Source: Alopecurus myosuroides (taxonomy: Eukaryota; Streptophyta; Magnoliopsida; Poales; Poaceae). Taken from it: a DNA stretch of 64,000 nt. How positions within the stretch are numbered: the stretch's first letter is position 1; the number at the start of each line of letters is the position of its first letter. The stretch lies in NCBI GenBank assembly GCA_028641055.1, contig CM054059.1:110372263-110436262 (forward strand), in the 5' to 3' direction. A model generated the notes under the pieces. That model was not told where the DNA came from, did no database searches, and was given only the letters and a program-made list of their open reading frames with translations. Position numbers and translations under genes: made by a program. Below are positions 54,391 to 64,000 of this stretch, piece after piece.

Positions 54391-55574
54391 AAACAATGTT
54401 CTACCCTGCACTTCTTGTAGTTCCCAGAGTCCAAAGTCCAGACAGAGTGCACACATGCCCTTATGCGGGCCCTGTCATACTGCTGCTCGGGCAGCGGGAT
54501 ATGCATAGGCTGTATTATATTAGTGGTATAGCTGAACCATGATGAACCATACTCTCAAATTGATACATAAATCTGGTAAAGGTATTCATCAAAAGGTGAT
54601 CCACGAATATCCTGCCTTCGCCTGCCTGTCCTCCTAGTGATACCTATGTATCTTATGACCATTTGATCACTGCTATGGTGTGTATAGTCTTGTTTAATGG
54701 AGAGGCAGATGCTTTGTTCTTCCCTATGCTAGACTGTGAGGCACTTACAATGGCTGGATACAGAAGGCTTCCTCCTTTCTCTGCAAGTAGTTTGCTTAAT
54801 TGTGACCTGATTCTTCGAATTAAACTAATCACAGAGATTTGTCCGGGTATCTGTGCGCCTGGCTGTGATTAATCATGGACTAAAAGATGTGCGCTTGTAC
54901 CCGCCCCCAGATCATCGCTCCGGGTGCGGCTCCATGTATACCATCAGATCATAATTATACTGTATTCTCTCCTGTACCTTTTGGTCTCCCCTGTATACCC
55001 TGTAACATGGTTGCACAACTCATATCAAATGGATGGTTAGAGAGGCGTGAAGAAATTATATATTTGCTTTCTGATCTACAGAGGGCTGTTCGGCCAGACT
55101 GAACAAATTTTCCATGTTCTTCCCAGAGGTGAAGTGCAGATATCAGAAAAGCATTTGCAACTGTATTCTGTATCAACCAATTTTGCAACAAGGCTACTGG
55201 AACTTAACTGCTTCTAACTAGTGCATTTTTTTTTTCTCATTCATATATATAGCATGTAAGTAAGCATCAAGAGAAGAACCTTCACATTGCAGTATTATTA
55301 TACTGACAGAGAAGATGTCATCACATATATTATTATTGGACTAGCCAGAGAAGATGTCATGACATAATATCTGTGGTCAGAGAGAAAACCTGGTGAGCGG
55401 CTGGAGTGCAACTGCAAGTACACATGCTTGAGTTGTCCCGGTATATACCCCTCCTACGCTGTGTTAGGATGATTAAATAAGTAAATACTACAGCTCTGGG
55501 AATCAATGGATGGACCGTGTATCTAACGGCCAGTTTGCCAGAGCCGCACATGTGTTCAGTCTTCAGTGCTGGAG
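54391..55574. other. APO 3' region and HIPP upstream region
   Basis: No supported coding frame. The first 700 bases or so are probably the APO 3' UTR and terminator. A short direct repeat AGAGAAGATGTCAT occurs at about 55309 and 55345. The right end is the HIPP promoter. Confidence 0.5.
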
Positions 55575-55582
55575 TATAAATA
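55575..55582 (+). promoter_or_regulatory. TATA box of the HIPP gene
   Basis: TATAAATA, 106 bp before the ATG at 55681. Transcription would start at about 55605, in AATCTGCCTCATCGATCACTC. Confidence 0.7.
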
Positions 55583-55680
55583 CGAGGCGGCAACGACTGA
55601 CCAATCTGCCTCATCGATCACTCACTCAGCTACTGATCAGTCGGCCTCTCTTGAGCTCCTGCGCCGTAGTCATCATCGCC

Positions 55681-56661
55681 ATGGCTAAGGAAGAAGAGCT
55701 CAAGGTACGTCACTCAATCCACCACGATATCATTCGAAATTAAGCTTGGTTCTTCAGTGAAGTTTGTTTGATCCGTGATGCTCCCTATGGCTGTGACTGA
55801 ACACGTGTGGAATTTGTGTGTGTGCAGAGAGTTGATTTGAAGGTGAACGTGAGCTGCTGCGACGGGTGCCGGAGGAAGGTGATGAAGGCCATGAGCCTCA
55901 AGGGCGTGCTGCGCACGGAGATCCACCCCTCTCTCGACAGGGTCACCGTCGTCGGCAACGTGGACACCACGGTGCTGGTGAAGAAGCTCGCCAAGGTCCG
56001 CAAGATCGCCGAGGTGGTGCCACAGGAGGAGCAACAGAAGAAGCGCGACGGCGATGGCGGAAAGGACCGCGAAGGGGACGGCGGTGACAGGCATCCCGCC
56101 GGCGCCGAGAAGAGCAAGCGCAGGGATGACGGCAAAGACACGGGCGACAAGGCGCCTGTTGCGGCTGCGGCGTCATACAAGAGCAAAGATTGCCACAAGT
56201 GCGCGCACCAGCAGTCCGCGCGTGGCGACGACGCCGTCGCCACCGATCACGGGAAGGCGCCGTCGTCCAAGGCCGCCGCCGGCGACAGGGAGAGCGTCTT
56301 CAAGGAAGACGGCGACGGTTTCGTCGGCGCGAAATCCTTCGCTCCCGACCACGCGGCGGCGATGCACCTGCACCCCTACCAGTACCACCGCGCCGAGGCG
56401 CCGACCATGGCCGTGCCCGGCCAGCAGATGCCGTACTACGCAGCCGTGAACGTGGCGGCGCCGTCGTACTACGTGGCGGCTAACGTTGCAGCGCCGAACT
56501 ACTACGGCGGCGGCGGCGGGTACTACGCGATGCCCCCGCCGGTTCCACCGATGCCGATGGCCCAGCAGCAGCAGCAGATGATGTTGATCCGGCCGCAGCC
56601 GTCCCGGTTCGACGTGGACTACTTCAACGAGGACAACACCGTGGGATGCAGCGTCATGTGA
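55681..56661 (+). CDS. Heavy-metal-associated isoprenylated plant protein (HIPP), 285 aa
   Basis: Exon 1 (55681-55704) encodes MAKEEELK; a 123-nt GT-AG intron follows; exon 2 is 55828-56661. Residues 9-75 form a heavy-metal-associated (HMA) fold with the metal-binding CDGC at 19-22 in VNVSCCDGCRRKV. The middle is basic and acidic low complexity (Lys/Asp/Gly/Ala) and probably disordered. A Tyr/Pro/Gly-rich part (YYGGGGGYYAMPPPVPPMP) and a Gln run lead to the C-terminus, GCSVM, whose last four residues CSVM are a CaaX box (Met favours farnesylation). Such proteins bind metals such as copper, zinc or cadmium and sit at membranes or in the nucleus. The frame is intact and GC-rich, as usual for grass genes. 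Confidence 0.93.
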
Positions 56662-57565
56662 AGCAGGAAGCGTTGGTCGATCATCGGGCGAGCCCCCATC
56701 CCATGACCATGTACAACGCCTAAAACCCATTGCTTCCCCGCCAACTAATTTCCCTGTGCATGTACTACAACCGATCGCCAAGAGTCAATTCATTGTTCTT
56801 TTAACCCCGTGTTTAGAGCAATTAATTCACATCATCTGCAATTCATTTCCCGCGACATTTCAAAAATATCCATCGCAACGATCGAGCAGGGGTACATGAA
56901 CCGTGCATGTCACCGGTTGCCTACACATACATACAACAGCTCAGACGATCGATCAGCTCGCACCACAAAATTAAAGTAACGGCGATCCAACGCTGAGCAC
57001 GATCGAGCTCTTCGACCATTGACATCTTTCTCTCACACGTACGCTTGTCTTCTTCATCCGATCTTTGAACGAGATAGGAGGGACCGTACGCACGGTGCGT
57101 GCGATGCGGACCCGGCCGGCCGGGGGCCTGCTCGCTGCTCCGCGATTCCCCAACTGTTTCTCCTCTGTTGGTGGCGCCCAGTCTCCGATTCGCACGAGTA
57201 CAAGAGGACAGCGACGGGGTACTCCAAGTCTGGAAGAAGAAGCAGCAGAATATATGGTGCCGTTGGTCGCCGAGCCTTTTCTTCGTGCGCGCATGGGGCC
57301 GGGGGTTGGTAGGATAGGAGGATGCTTTGCGCGCGGAGTTCTGCCGCTCGGGCTCGGCTCGCTGTCGTCGTCGTTGTCGCCGCCGCCTCTGGCCTCGATC
57401 GGATTCCATATTGAAATGAGCCTCCCGTTCACGATCTTAACATTCTTTACTTAGCACCAGCTTGGCCCGTTGTTTCCCGTAAATAGATTTGTTCCTTCAA
57501 CACGGGAATAAAGTGACGGCGAGAGTCCAACCGCCCCCCGGGGCCGCACGTACGGCGCGCACCTA
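56662..57565. other. HIPP 3' region and intergenic DNA
   Basis: The first 150 bases or so are the likely 3' UTR. Open frames occur on both strands at 56971-57454 in GC-rich sequence, but they overlap each other, show no known domain and lack a clear gene structure. I see nothing else. Confidence 0.45.
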
Positions 57566-57664
57566 CTCCCTCCGTCTCATAAAAAAAATTGTCGTTGAAA
57601 TGGATGATCCAGAATTGGGTACACCTAGATCCATCTCAATGAAAATTAGTTTGAGACGGATGTG
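57566..57664. repeat. Degenerate Stowaway-like MITE
   Basis: It begins after TA with CTCCCTCCGTCTCATAA and ends with the imperfect inverse TTGAGACGGATG. About 100 bp. The right terminus has decayed. Confidence 0.6.
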
Positions 57665-57667
57665 TTA

Positions 57668-58062
57668 TAAATGATAGCAAGAAAATAGCGATGAGCAAAA
57701 GAGATCGACACATAGGGACAAGACATTTTTAGCGTGGAAAACCCTTTTAATGAGGAAGAGAAAAAAACAACGGGCGCAAGCCAACAAATCTTCACTATGT
57801 CGGGTGCGGTTACAAAGGATTTACAATTTATGACTAATTTCAACCGGCAGCTTGCATGAGGCATGTAAAGGGGTACAACCCTAGACAGGGTAGAATTCGT
57901 ATCTAAATCGATAACAACTCCGGCGACGGGCCTCGCTGCGCTCCGTGCGAAGTTTCTTTTATCTTTATCTTCGTATGAATTTGGATCACGGTAAAATAAG
58001 TATTGGAATCACACAAAGCACGGTCAACTCGTTAGTTTACACCTTACTAAAAACTTGGCTAG
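57668..58062. other. Intergenic DNA, possible retroelement relic
   Basis: AGCGTGGAAAACCCTTTTAA (57732 on) resembles text found in grass LTR retroelements, but neither LTR nor coding frame can be identified. Confidence 0.3.
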
Positions 58063-58064
58063 TA

Positions 58065-58188
58065 CTCCCTCCGTTCAACAATAGATGACTTGCATTTGTC
58101 TACGTGTAGATGTATTTAGATGCTAAAACATGTCTAGATACATCCATATATAGATAGGTGGAAGTCATCTATTGTTGAACGGAGGGAG
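58065..58188. mobile_element. Stowaway MITE (124 bp)
   Basis: The terminal inverted repeats start CTCCCTCCGTTCAACAATAG and are closely complementary over at least 27 bases. A TA duplication flanks it (58063-58064 and 58189-58190). It is non-coding, mobilised by mariner-type transposase, and folds into a long hairpin. Confidence 0.95.
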
Positions 58189-58689
58189 TACATATATACA
58201 ACTTGAATGTTGCAAATACAGGCTCCAACTGCTCGTCCTAGCTCCGTAAAAAAAAAGGTCATATAAACTTAATCAGAACGTAGTTCTAAACTTATCTAAA
58301 ATCTAAAAAAGATCGGTACGAGTTCCCATTTTTTAAGAGCAATACATGACGCATAGAGGGAAGACATCACGCCAAATAATCTTTCATAATAATAATGATC
58401 ATCACATAATAACCTTCGAATGAAATTACCGTTTGCGAAGTTTTCTAAAATTGCACACAACTTTTAAGAGCAAATTGTATCTAACATAATTTTTGTTCGG
58501 GTCATGCAGGAGAACCGCATGTGATATATTAAGAAGAAAGAACGACCAAAGGGGAAAAAATTGTATCCAATATTACACACAAGGCTTTTTTTCACATAAT
58601 TGTCTGCGATATTGTCAAACTTCACACGCACGTCCTCCATGAAAATCGTGTGCGTTATAGCGCACATGTTTTGGTACTCGTGTTCGATT

Positions 58690-58890
58690 CACTAGTGGAA
58701 ACAGGGGCATTAGTCCCGGTTCGTAAGCTCCATTTGTCCCGGTTGTGCAACCGGGATGGGGCATGTGGGACAAATACCCCTCCCCCATTGGTCCCGGTTG
58801 TGCCAGGACCGGGACAAATGGGGCTGACCAGGTGGCTCTTTAGCTGGAACCTAGCCAAGGCTATTAGTCCCGGTCCTCAATAAGACCCGG
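58690..58890. repeat. CACTA terminus and subterminal repeats
   Basis: After CACTA, the units TTAGTCCCGGTTCGTAAGC, TTGTCCCGGTTGTGCAACCGGG, TTGGTCCCGGTTGTGCCAGGAC and TTAGTCCCGGTCCTC follow within 200 bp, in both orientations. In En/Spm elements such repeats bind the transposase-associated protein. Confidence 0.82.
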
Positions 58891-58984
58891 GATGCATGCC
58901 CCTTCTGCCGCGGCAGGGCTTTTGCCTTTTTCTCTGCCGCGGCAGAATTTTTATGATTTATGTTTTGCGACCCCCAGACCTCCT

Positions 58985-59116
58985 GATGGCCCCTCCCCGG
59001 ACCTTCCGGATCCCATGAGAAGAGAGGTGCCCCGGTGGCCCTTCCCCGGACCTCCCGGATCCCACGAGAAGAGAGGAGCCTCGGTGGACCCTCCCCGGAG
59101 CTCCCGGATCCCACGA
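58985..59116. repeat. 49-bp minisatellite, about 2.7 copies
   Basis: Units start at 58985, 59034 and 59083 with G(G/A)TGG(C/A)CC and share the core CCCGGATCCCA(C/T)GA. It lies between the CACTA terminus and the stop of the CACTA gene. Confidence 0.85.
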
Positions 59117-59223
59117 ATGAATAAGTAATACATACATAAAGCAGAATAAGGAACACTTATATTACGGAAGCAAAGTATATCGAGCATATTACATGACGGA
59201 TGGAGTGTATTACAAAATCAAAT

Positions 59224-62200
59224 TCAGTTCCAACCGGGGCTATAGTACTCTCCATTTACGTTTAGGACCTCTGCATCTAAGAAGCCCGCAATTTTTTCCT
59301 GAATTGCTCGTATGCGGTCTCTTGGTAAAAGACCGTCCCGAAGCCGTTCGATCTAATATAAAGAAGAGTGGTCAATATATATTAATGAAACTAAGTAACT
59401 AAAATAGATGGTAATAAGAAGAATTGACGACGGTCGTACATGAAGTTGTTTTAAATTTCTCCCCTTGGGACATGTCGTCTGACGAATGAACTCGCAAACG
59501 TAGTATCCACACAAGTGATTCCCGTCTTCTTGTTGCAAGCATTTTACGAGAACATGGTTTCAATCAAAATAATAATCAACCAGCCATGATAATGGTATCG
59601 ACACTAGAATCAAGGAGATGCGCGCGGATCTAGATAGTACTTACTTGCACAACATCAAATGTAAGCTCTGATTTCCATTCACCCCTGGCCTTTTTTATGA
59701 ACCTCTTCCAAACGCTACCCGAGAAAGAAAAAGAATAAAAAGAGTTAGTAATTACTTGATATCCGAAAATGAAACAAAGTAGTCGATATAGTGCCATATA
59801 TAAATACTGAAATTAATAAAGATTGAAATTACCGCTGGATCATTTCCTGCATGTCAGCCCACATCGCTAGGGGTTTACGTTTTGGGTCCATTACCATTAC
59901 TTTTCCTTTGTCAATTTGGAAGATTAGCATAATATAGTGGAAGCTGCGCACGCAGAACTCATCAATTATACAGTGAACATCGAGTAAGGAAAACAGAATG
60001 TTTACAACAGAATAACACTAACCCGAAGTTGTAAGGAAATAGTATTTCCCGTCGGTGTTGGTGAAACATTATTGCCCTCAGAATATTATTTTCTGTATCC
60101 TTGGCAGATAGTTGAAGAGTCTTTTCATAAACAAAATTTGGATCAATGAACCCAATATCATAGATTCCACCTCTTTTGCATTCGAGAATCTTCATTCTGC
60201 AATTATAATATATGAGTGTACTATATATATATGAATATGCAAATGAACGAGGTGAGTTAGAGAAATAAGTACTTACAGACAATAGGCACTAAGGACAGCT
60301 TTATCGAGTGCCTGCTGCTGGTATAACTGAAACAATTCGTCAAATTGAATCATAACCAATCCATCTCCATACCCATAGTGCTCGTCCTTAACGCTGAGAC
60401 ATATCCAGTCCTGAGATTTCTCAACGGCTTCCATATACCAACTATGCACTCTTCGCATTTTCGTTGGTAGATCGTTTATCTCCTCGGGTTTGACGAGAGG
60501 CTTCCCGTACCCGTATTTGTACGCACATTCAGCTTCGGGGAAGTAGTCTAATGTTTGCATATACTCAGCAATGGACAAACCCGCATCAGCTGCCTTGTCT
60601 GCATACAGTGTTAGAATAATCAACCAGCCATGATAATGGTATCGACACTAGAATCAAGGAGATGCGCGCGGATCTAGATAGTACTTACTTGCACAACATC
60701 AAATGTAAGCTCTGATTTCCATTCACCCCTGGCCTTTTTTATGAACCTCTTCCAAACGCTACCCGAGAAAGAAAAAGAATAAAAAGAGTTAGTAATTACT
60801 TGATATCCGAAAATGAAACAAAGTAGTCGATATAGTGCCATATATAAATACTGAAATTAATAAAGATTGAAATTACCGCTGGATCATTTCCTGCATGTCA
60901 GCCCACATCGCTAGGGGTTTACGTTTTGGGTCCATTACCATTACTTTTCCTTTGTCAATTTGGAAGATTAGCATAATATAGTGGAAGCTGCGCACGCAGA
61001 ACTCATCAATTATACAGTGAACATCGAGTAAGGAAAACAGAATGTTTACAACAGAATAACACTAACCCGAAGTTGTAAGGAAATAGTATTTCCCGTCGGT
61101 GTTGGTGAAACATTATTGCCCTCAGAATATTATTTTCTGTATCCTTGGCAGATAGTTGAAGAGTCTTTTCATAAACAAAATTTGGATCAATGAACCCAAT
61201 ATCATAGATTCCACCTCTTTTGCATTCGAGAATCTTCATTCTTCAATTATAATATATGAGTGTACTATATATATATGAATATGCAAATGAACGAGGTGAG
61301 CTAGAGAAATAAGTACTTACAGACAATAGGCACTAAGGACAGCTTTATCGAGGGCCTGCTGCTGGTATAACTGAAACAATTCGTCAAATTGAATCATAAC
61401 CAATCCATCTCCATACCCATAGTGCTCGTCCTTAACGCTGAGACATATCCAGTCCTGAGATTTCTTAACGGCTTCCATATACCAACTATGCACTCTTCGC
61501 ATTTTCGTTGGTAGATCGTTTATCTCCTCGGGTTTGACGAGAGGCTTCCAGTACCCGTATTTGTACGCACATTCAGCTTCGGGGAAGTAGTCTAATGTTT
61601 GCATATACTCAGCAATGGACAAACCCGCATCAGCTGCCTTGTCTGCATACAGTGTTAGAAACTCCGGATCAATTTGCTCGTCAGCAATATTAGTGCTCGG
61701 CCCCACCTGGGTATTAGAAATCACTTTGAGCGGGGACGTGGATTTTTTTTTCTGCTCTCCGAGCTGGGCAACTGATTTTCCCCTTTTCTCGCTTGCGCTA
61801 CTACTCTTCGTGGACCGCACCATTTCCTGGTGTGACTTCAGAATAGAACGGTCATAGTCAGATGACAGACTCGGCTCGGGTTGATGAAGAGTCTTCACCA
61901 TTTTCCAAGCTCGTTCTATCTCTTCTTCGATCTCGGGGAAATCTGCCTTTTTCTTCTCCTTCCGCTTCGATTTCCACGCCTCGTATTCGTCCTTTGCGAT
62001 TTTCTGGGTTTCCTCGGGAGTATAGTCATAAGGTAACTTGGGTACCTCCTTTGGTACCTTCGGGAGGGGTGACCGTTGACGTTTGGGTGATATTTTACGT
62101 TTCGGCAGAAATTTAGTGGGCGGAGAAGGCTGACGCGGCGGCGTATGCGAACGTGGTGGAGAAGGCTGACGCGGCGGCGTAGGCGACCGCGGTGGAGACG

Positions 62201-64000
62201 TGCACAGCGTAGGCGACCGCGCTGGAGACGGCATGCATGGCGAAGACGACCGCGCTGGAGACTTTTGCGCTGGAGAATGGCGAGGATTCGATGGCTTTGC
62301 CGTCTGATTTGGGAGCACAATGCATTCCTTTAGCCATAGAACGGTCAAGTTCTTGGCTTCTCCGAGTTCAGTCAACTCTTCGTCTTCACCTTCAGGGAAA
62401 TCAAGCTTTACCCGCTCGAATCTGTTGACAACTTCATCGACCCCAACAACAGCGTAGCCCCGTGGAACCGGAAGACTATGGTGAGTTGGTTCGTTGCCAA
62501 TTGGTAAGACATAGCCGGCCGCCGCCTTGATGGTTATATTGACGACCTTCACGTGGAGCTCACAGGTTGTCATCTCCGTGATATCATCCACCGGGTGAAT
62601 CATCGACGTTGCATCATCACCCGGTAGCTGCGTGGATGCAACGCTGCTTTTGCGATGAGAATGTGCGGCGTTGGTAGCCTCGACTTCACTTTCTACCATG
62701 TGTGGTGCGCCGGTACACACTATCTGCTGGCTAAGTGTGTTAATTTGGTCCTGCTGCTTCTTTACTACATCCTGCGTCAGCTTTATCTGTTCTTCAAGTT
62801 GACGCCTCCAGTTTGCCTGATTCTCTACTTCAGTTGGATCCGCGTCCTTTTTACGTTGACGGCTTCTATCGGGTATCTCTTTTTGGTGTCGTCGAACCAA
62901 GTATTCCACGGAGGATTGCCTTTTACGGCTCGTGTACGCCCTACGTGTTCCTTATTCCCGAGGGCGCGTGTGAGCTCGTCGTTCTCTCTATCTGGTACGA
63001 ACTTCCCCTCTTTAACGTCCTGTATTGCGGTTCTCAGACTCTCTATGGGTAGAGGACTCTCTTTATGCCTTAGGTTATAGATTGCATTCGCTTCGGCGTC
63101 CAACGTGCCCCCATGCCCGTAGAACCATGACCTTGTCCGCTCGACCCACAAGAACGGCTCGGGAGTGATCCCCAGCTTAAGCAGGTCGTTCTCCCATTTA
63201 TCCCACTTGGGACTGGAACCCTTGTAGCCACCTTGCCCCATAACATGGTGATATACCTTTTTGGCGGCGTTTTTCTCATTTGTTCTTGTCCTTTCCAGTT
63301 CATTCTCTGACAGCTTGTACTTCACGAAATCTGCCCATATGGGTTTTATTTTCTCATACCCTTGAGTGAAATCTGGAGTCTTGTTCTTTTTAACATAGTC
63401 AAGGTTCAATCTTTTCTTCCAGTTTTTGAATTGCTCGGCCATCTTTTTTAGGGTCCACGCCTTGACCTTTTCCCGTATCTCTTTTTTCATTTTAGTAACA
63501 TCGGCCTCATTCACAACCGCTTCATGCTCGTCCACCTCCGGCAAGGGTAAGTTGAAATTAGACAAGATCTTCGAGAAAAGATGTTCTTTGTCTATTTTGC
63601 TGACATATGAAATTCCTTGTTTCCGCGATCTTTTGGCTGATTCCACTCATGAACAGTGATCGGGATGTGATCCCTAACTAGCACTCCGCATTGCTTCACA
63701 AATTTTTGGGCAACATCAACGGGAATCTCGGGTGCGCCGTCTGCTGTGATCGTGTCGATCCTATATATTTCTGTATCTTTCAACTTCTTTGTTGCGCCTC
63801 GTTTAGTCTTTTTTCCGGTTGATATGTTTGAACCGGATGGCTAAAAATATAAAGACTATTAATACATGTATATAGACAACAGATGCTTCATTAATTAACA
63901 TATCTATATATGCACCTCGGAGCCGGTGTTTGTAATTTGTACGGCTCCACCGGAGCCGTCGGCTGCTCCCATATCGGAGTCGTCGGCTTCTCTCTCACCG
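59224..64000 (-). pseudogene. CACTA gene: plant transposase-like N-terminus and Ulp1-protease-like C-terminus
   Basis: The minus strand has a first exon beyond 63917, then 63840 onward. Residues from IREKVKAWTLKKMAEQFKNW to FLWVERTRSWFYGHGGTLDA match the plant Ptta/En/Spm-type domain. Then come a coiled-coil part, a DUF8039-like segment (VLPIGNEPTHHSLPVPRGYA), a Pro/Ser-rich repeat (PPRSPTPPRQPSPPRS) and a Ulp1-like peptidase: His in FHYIMLIFQIDKGK, Asp in VMVMDPKRKP, Cys in GNHLCGYYVCEFI (59353-59538). A last exon ends NVNGEYYSPGWN at 59224. Frameshifts lie near 63620 and 62873. Exons at 61240-61067, 60987-60877 and 60758-60689 are duplicated 1044 bp downstream. It would act as a SUMO-protease-like partner in transposition or host interaction (inference). 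Confidence 0.75.
59573..61660 (-). repeat. 1044-bp tandem duplication of CACTA Ulp1 exons
   Basis: Units 59573-60616 and 60617-61660 differ at about five positions. Each contains the end of the large exon, the exon MKILECKRGGIYDIGF, the His/Asp exon and the exon ending LTFDVVQ. The catalytic Cys exon (59353-59538) lies outside and is single. In the unit at 61240 the splice acceptor reads AAG where the other copy has CAG. Confidence 0.95.

Larger units (their letters stand above)
58690..64000 (-). mobile_element. CACTA DNA transposon, one end, continuing beyond the window
   Basis: The terminus CACTAGTGGAAACAGGGGC is at 58690, followed by subterminal copies of TAGTCCCGGTT and its inverse. This is the Caspar-like type of Triticeae CACTA elements. 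A long gene on the minus strand reads toward this terminus. The other terminus and the main TNP2-type transposase are not in the window. Confidence 0.85.

Noticed and set aside
56173..56781. 202-codon minus frame opposite the HIPP gene
   Set aside because: A shadow of the GC-rich HIPP coding strand, which has a clear domain, intron and CaaX box.
56971..57432. 153-codon minus frame downstream of HIPP
   Set aside because: No recognisable domain and overlapping frames on both strands; not enough evidence for a gene.
1..64000. CRISPR arrays, bacterial operons, rRNA or intact tRNA genes
   Set aside because: Nothing of the kind was seen; spliced genes, LTR elements and MITEs show plant nuclear DNA.

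Overview
The window looks like nuclear DNA of a large-genome temperate grass. Three things point to Triticeae or a close Pooideae relative, though the species cannot be named from sequence alone: Athila- and Tat-lineage gypsy elements with grass-type LTRs and primer-binding sites, a CACTA element whose terminus carries TTAGTCCCGGTT-type subterminal repeats, and a Stowaway MITE with the CTCCCTCCGTTC terminus. About 53 kb of the 64 kb is transposon. Two ordinary plant genes sit in a small island at about 51.7-56.7 kb.

Layout. (1) 1-9294: a minus-strand Athila-lineage gypsy element; its 3' LTR is cut by the window edge and its coding region is broken. (2) 9295-19875: an LTR fragment of another element, in minus orientation, split at an AGCTT target by a complete non-coding LTR retrotransposon (9908-18714) with two LTRs of about 4.15 kb around only 498 bp of internal sequence. 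(3) about 19881-51700: a LINE (L1-type RT plus C-terminal zinc-binding region) split by a 29-kb nest. Inside it is a plus-strand Tat-lineage gypsy (element A, 21545-50570); inside that a minus-strand Tat relative (element B, 24698-41460, TSD TATCT); inside that a plus-strand copia (35459-40129, TSD TTTTT). LTR divergence falls with nesting depth (roughly 6%, 2% and 0.7% by eye), so the nest reads as a dated stack. (4) 51.7-54.4 kb: a three-exon APO-family organelle RNA-binding protein gene. (5) 55.6-56.7 kb: a two-exon heavy-metal-associated isoprenylated plant protein (HIPP) gene with a TATA box and a C-terminal CaaX box. (6) 57.5-58.2 kb: MITEs. (7) 58690 to the window end: a CACTA element carrying, on the minus strand, a multi-exon gene for a plant-transposase-like and Ulp1-protease-like protein, with a recent 1044-bp tandem duplication of its catalytic exons.

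The most interesting signal is in the two Tat elements. Each carries, antisense to gag-pol, a separate transcription unit with a TATAAATA box and an ATG about 140-175 bp downstream, and in element B six exons; at least four splice boundaries are at matching positions in element A. Both elements also share one in-frame TAG exactly between protease and reverse transcriptase, at the end of a 66-nt in-frame GT...AG segment, and both have an open frame running from the LTR through the primer-binding site into gag.
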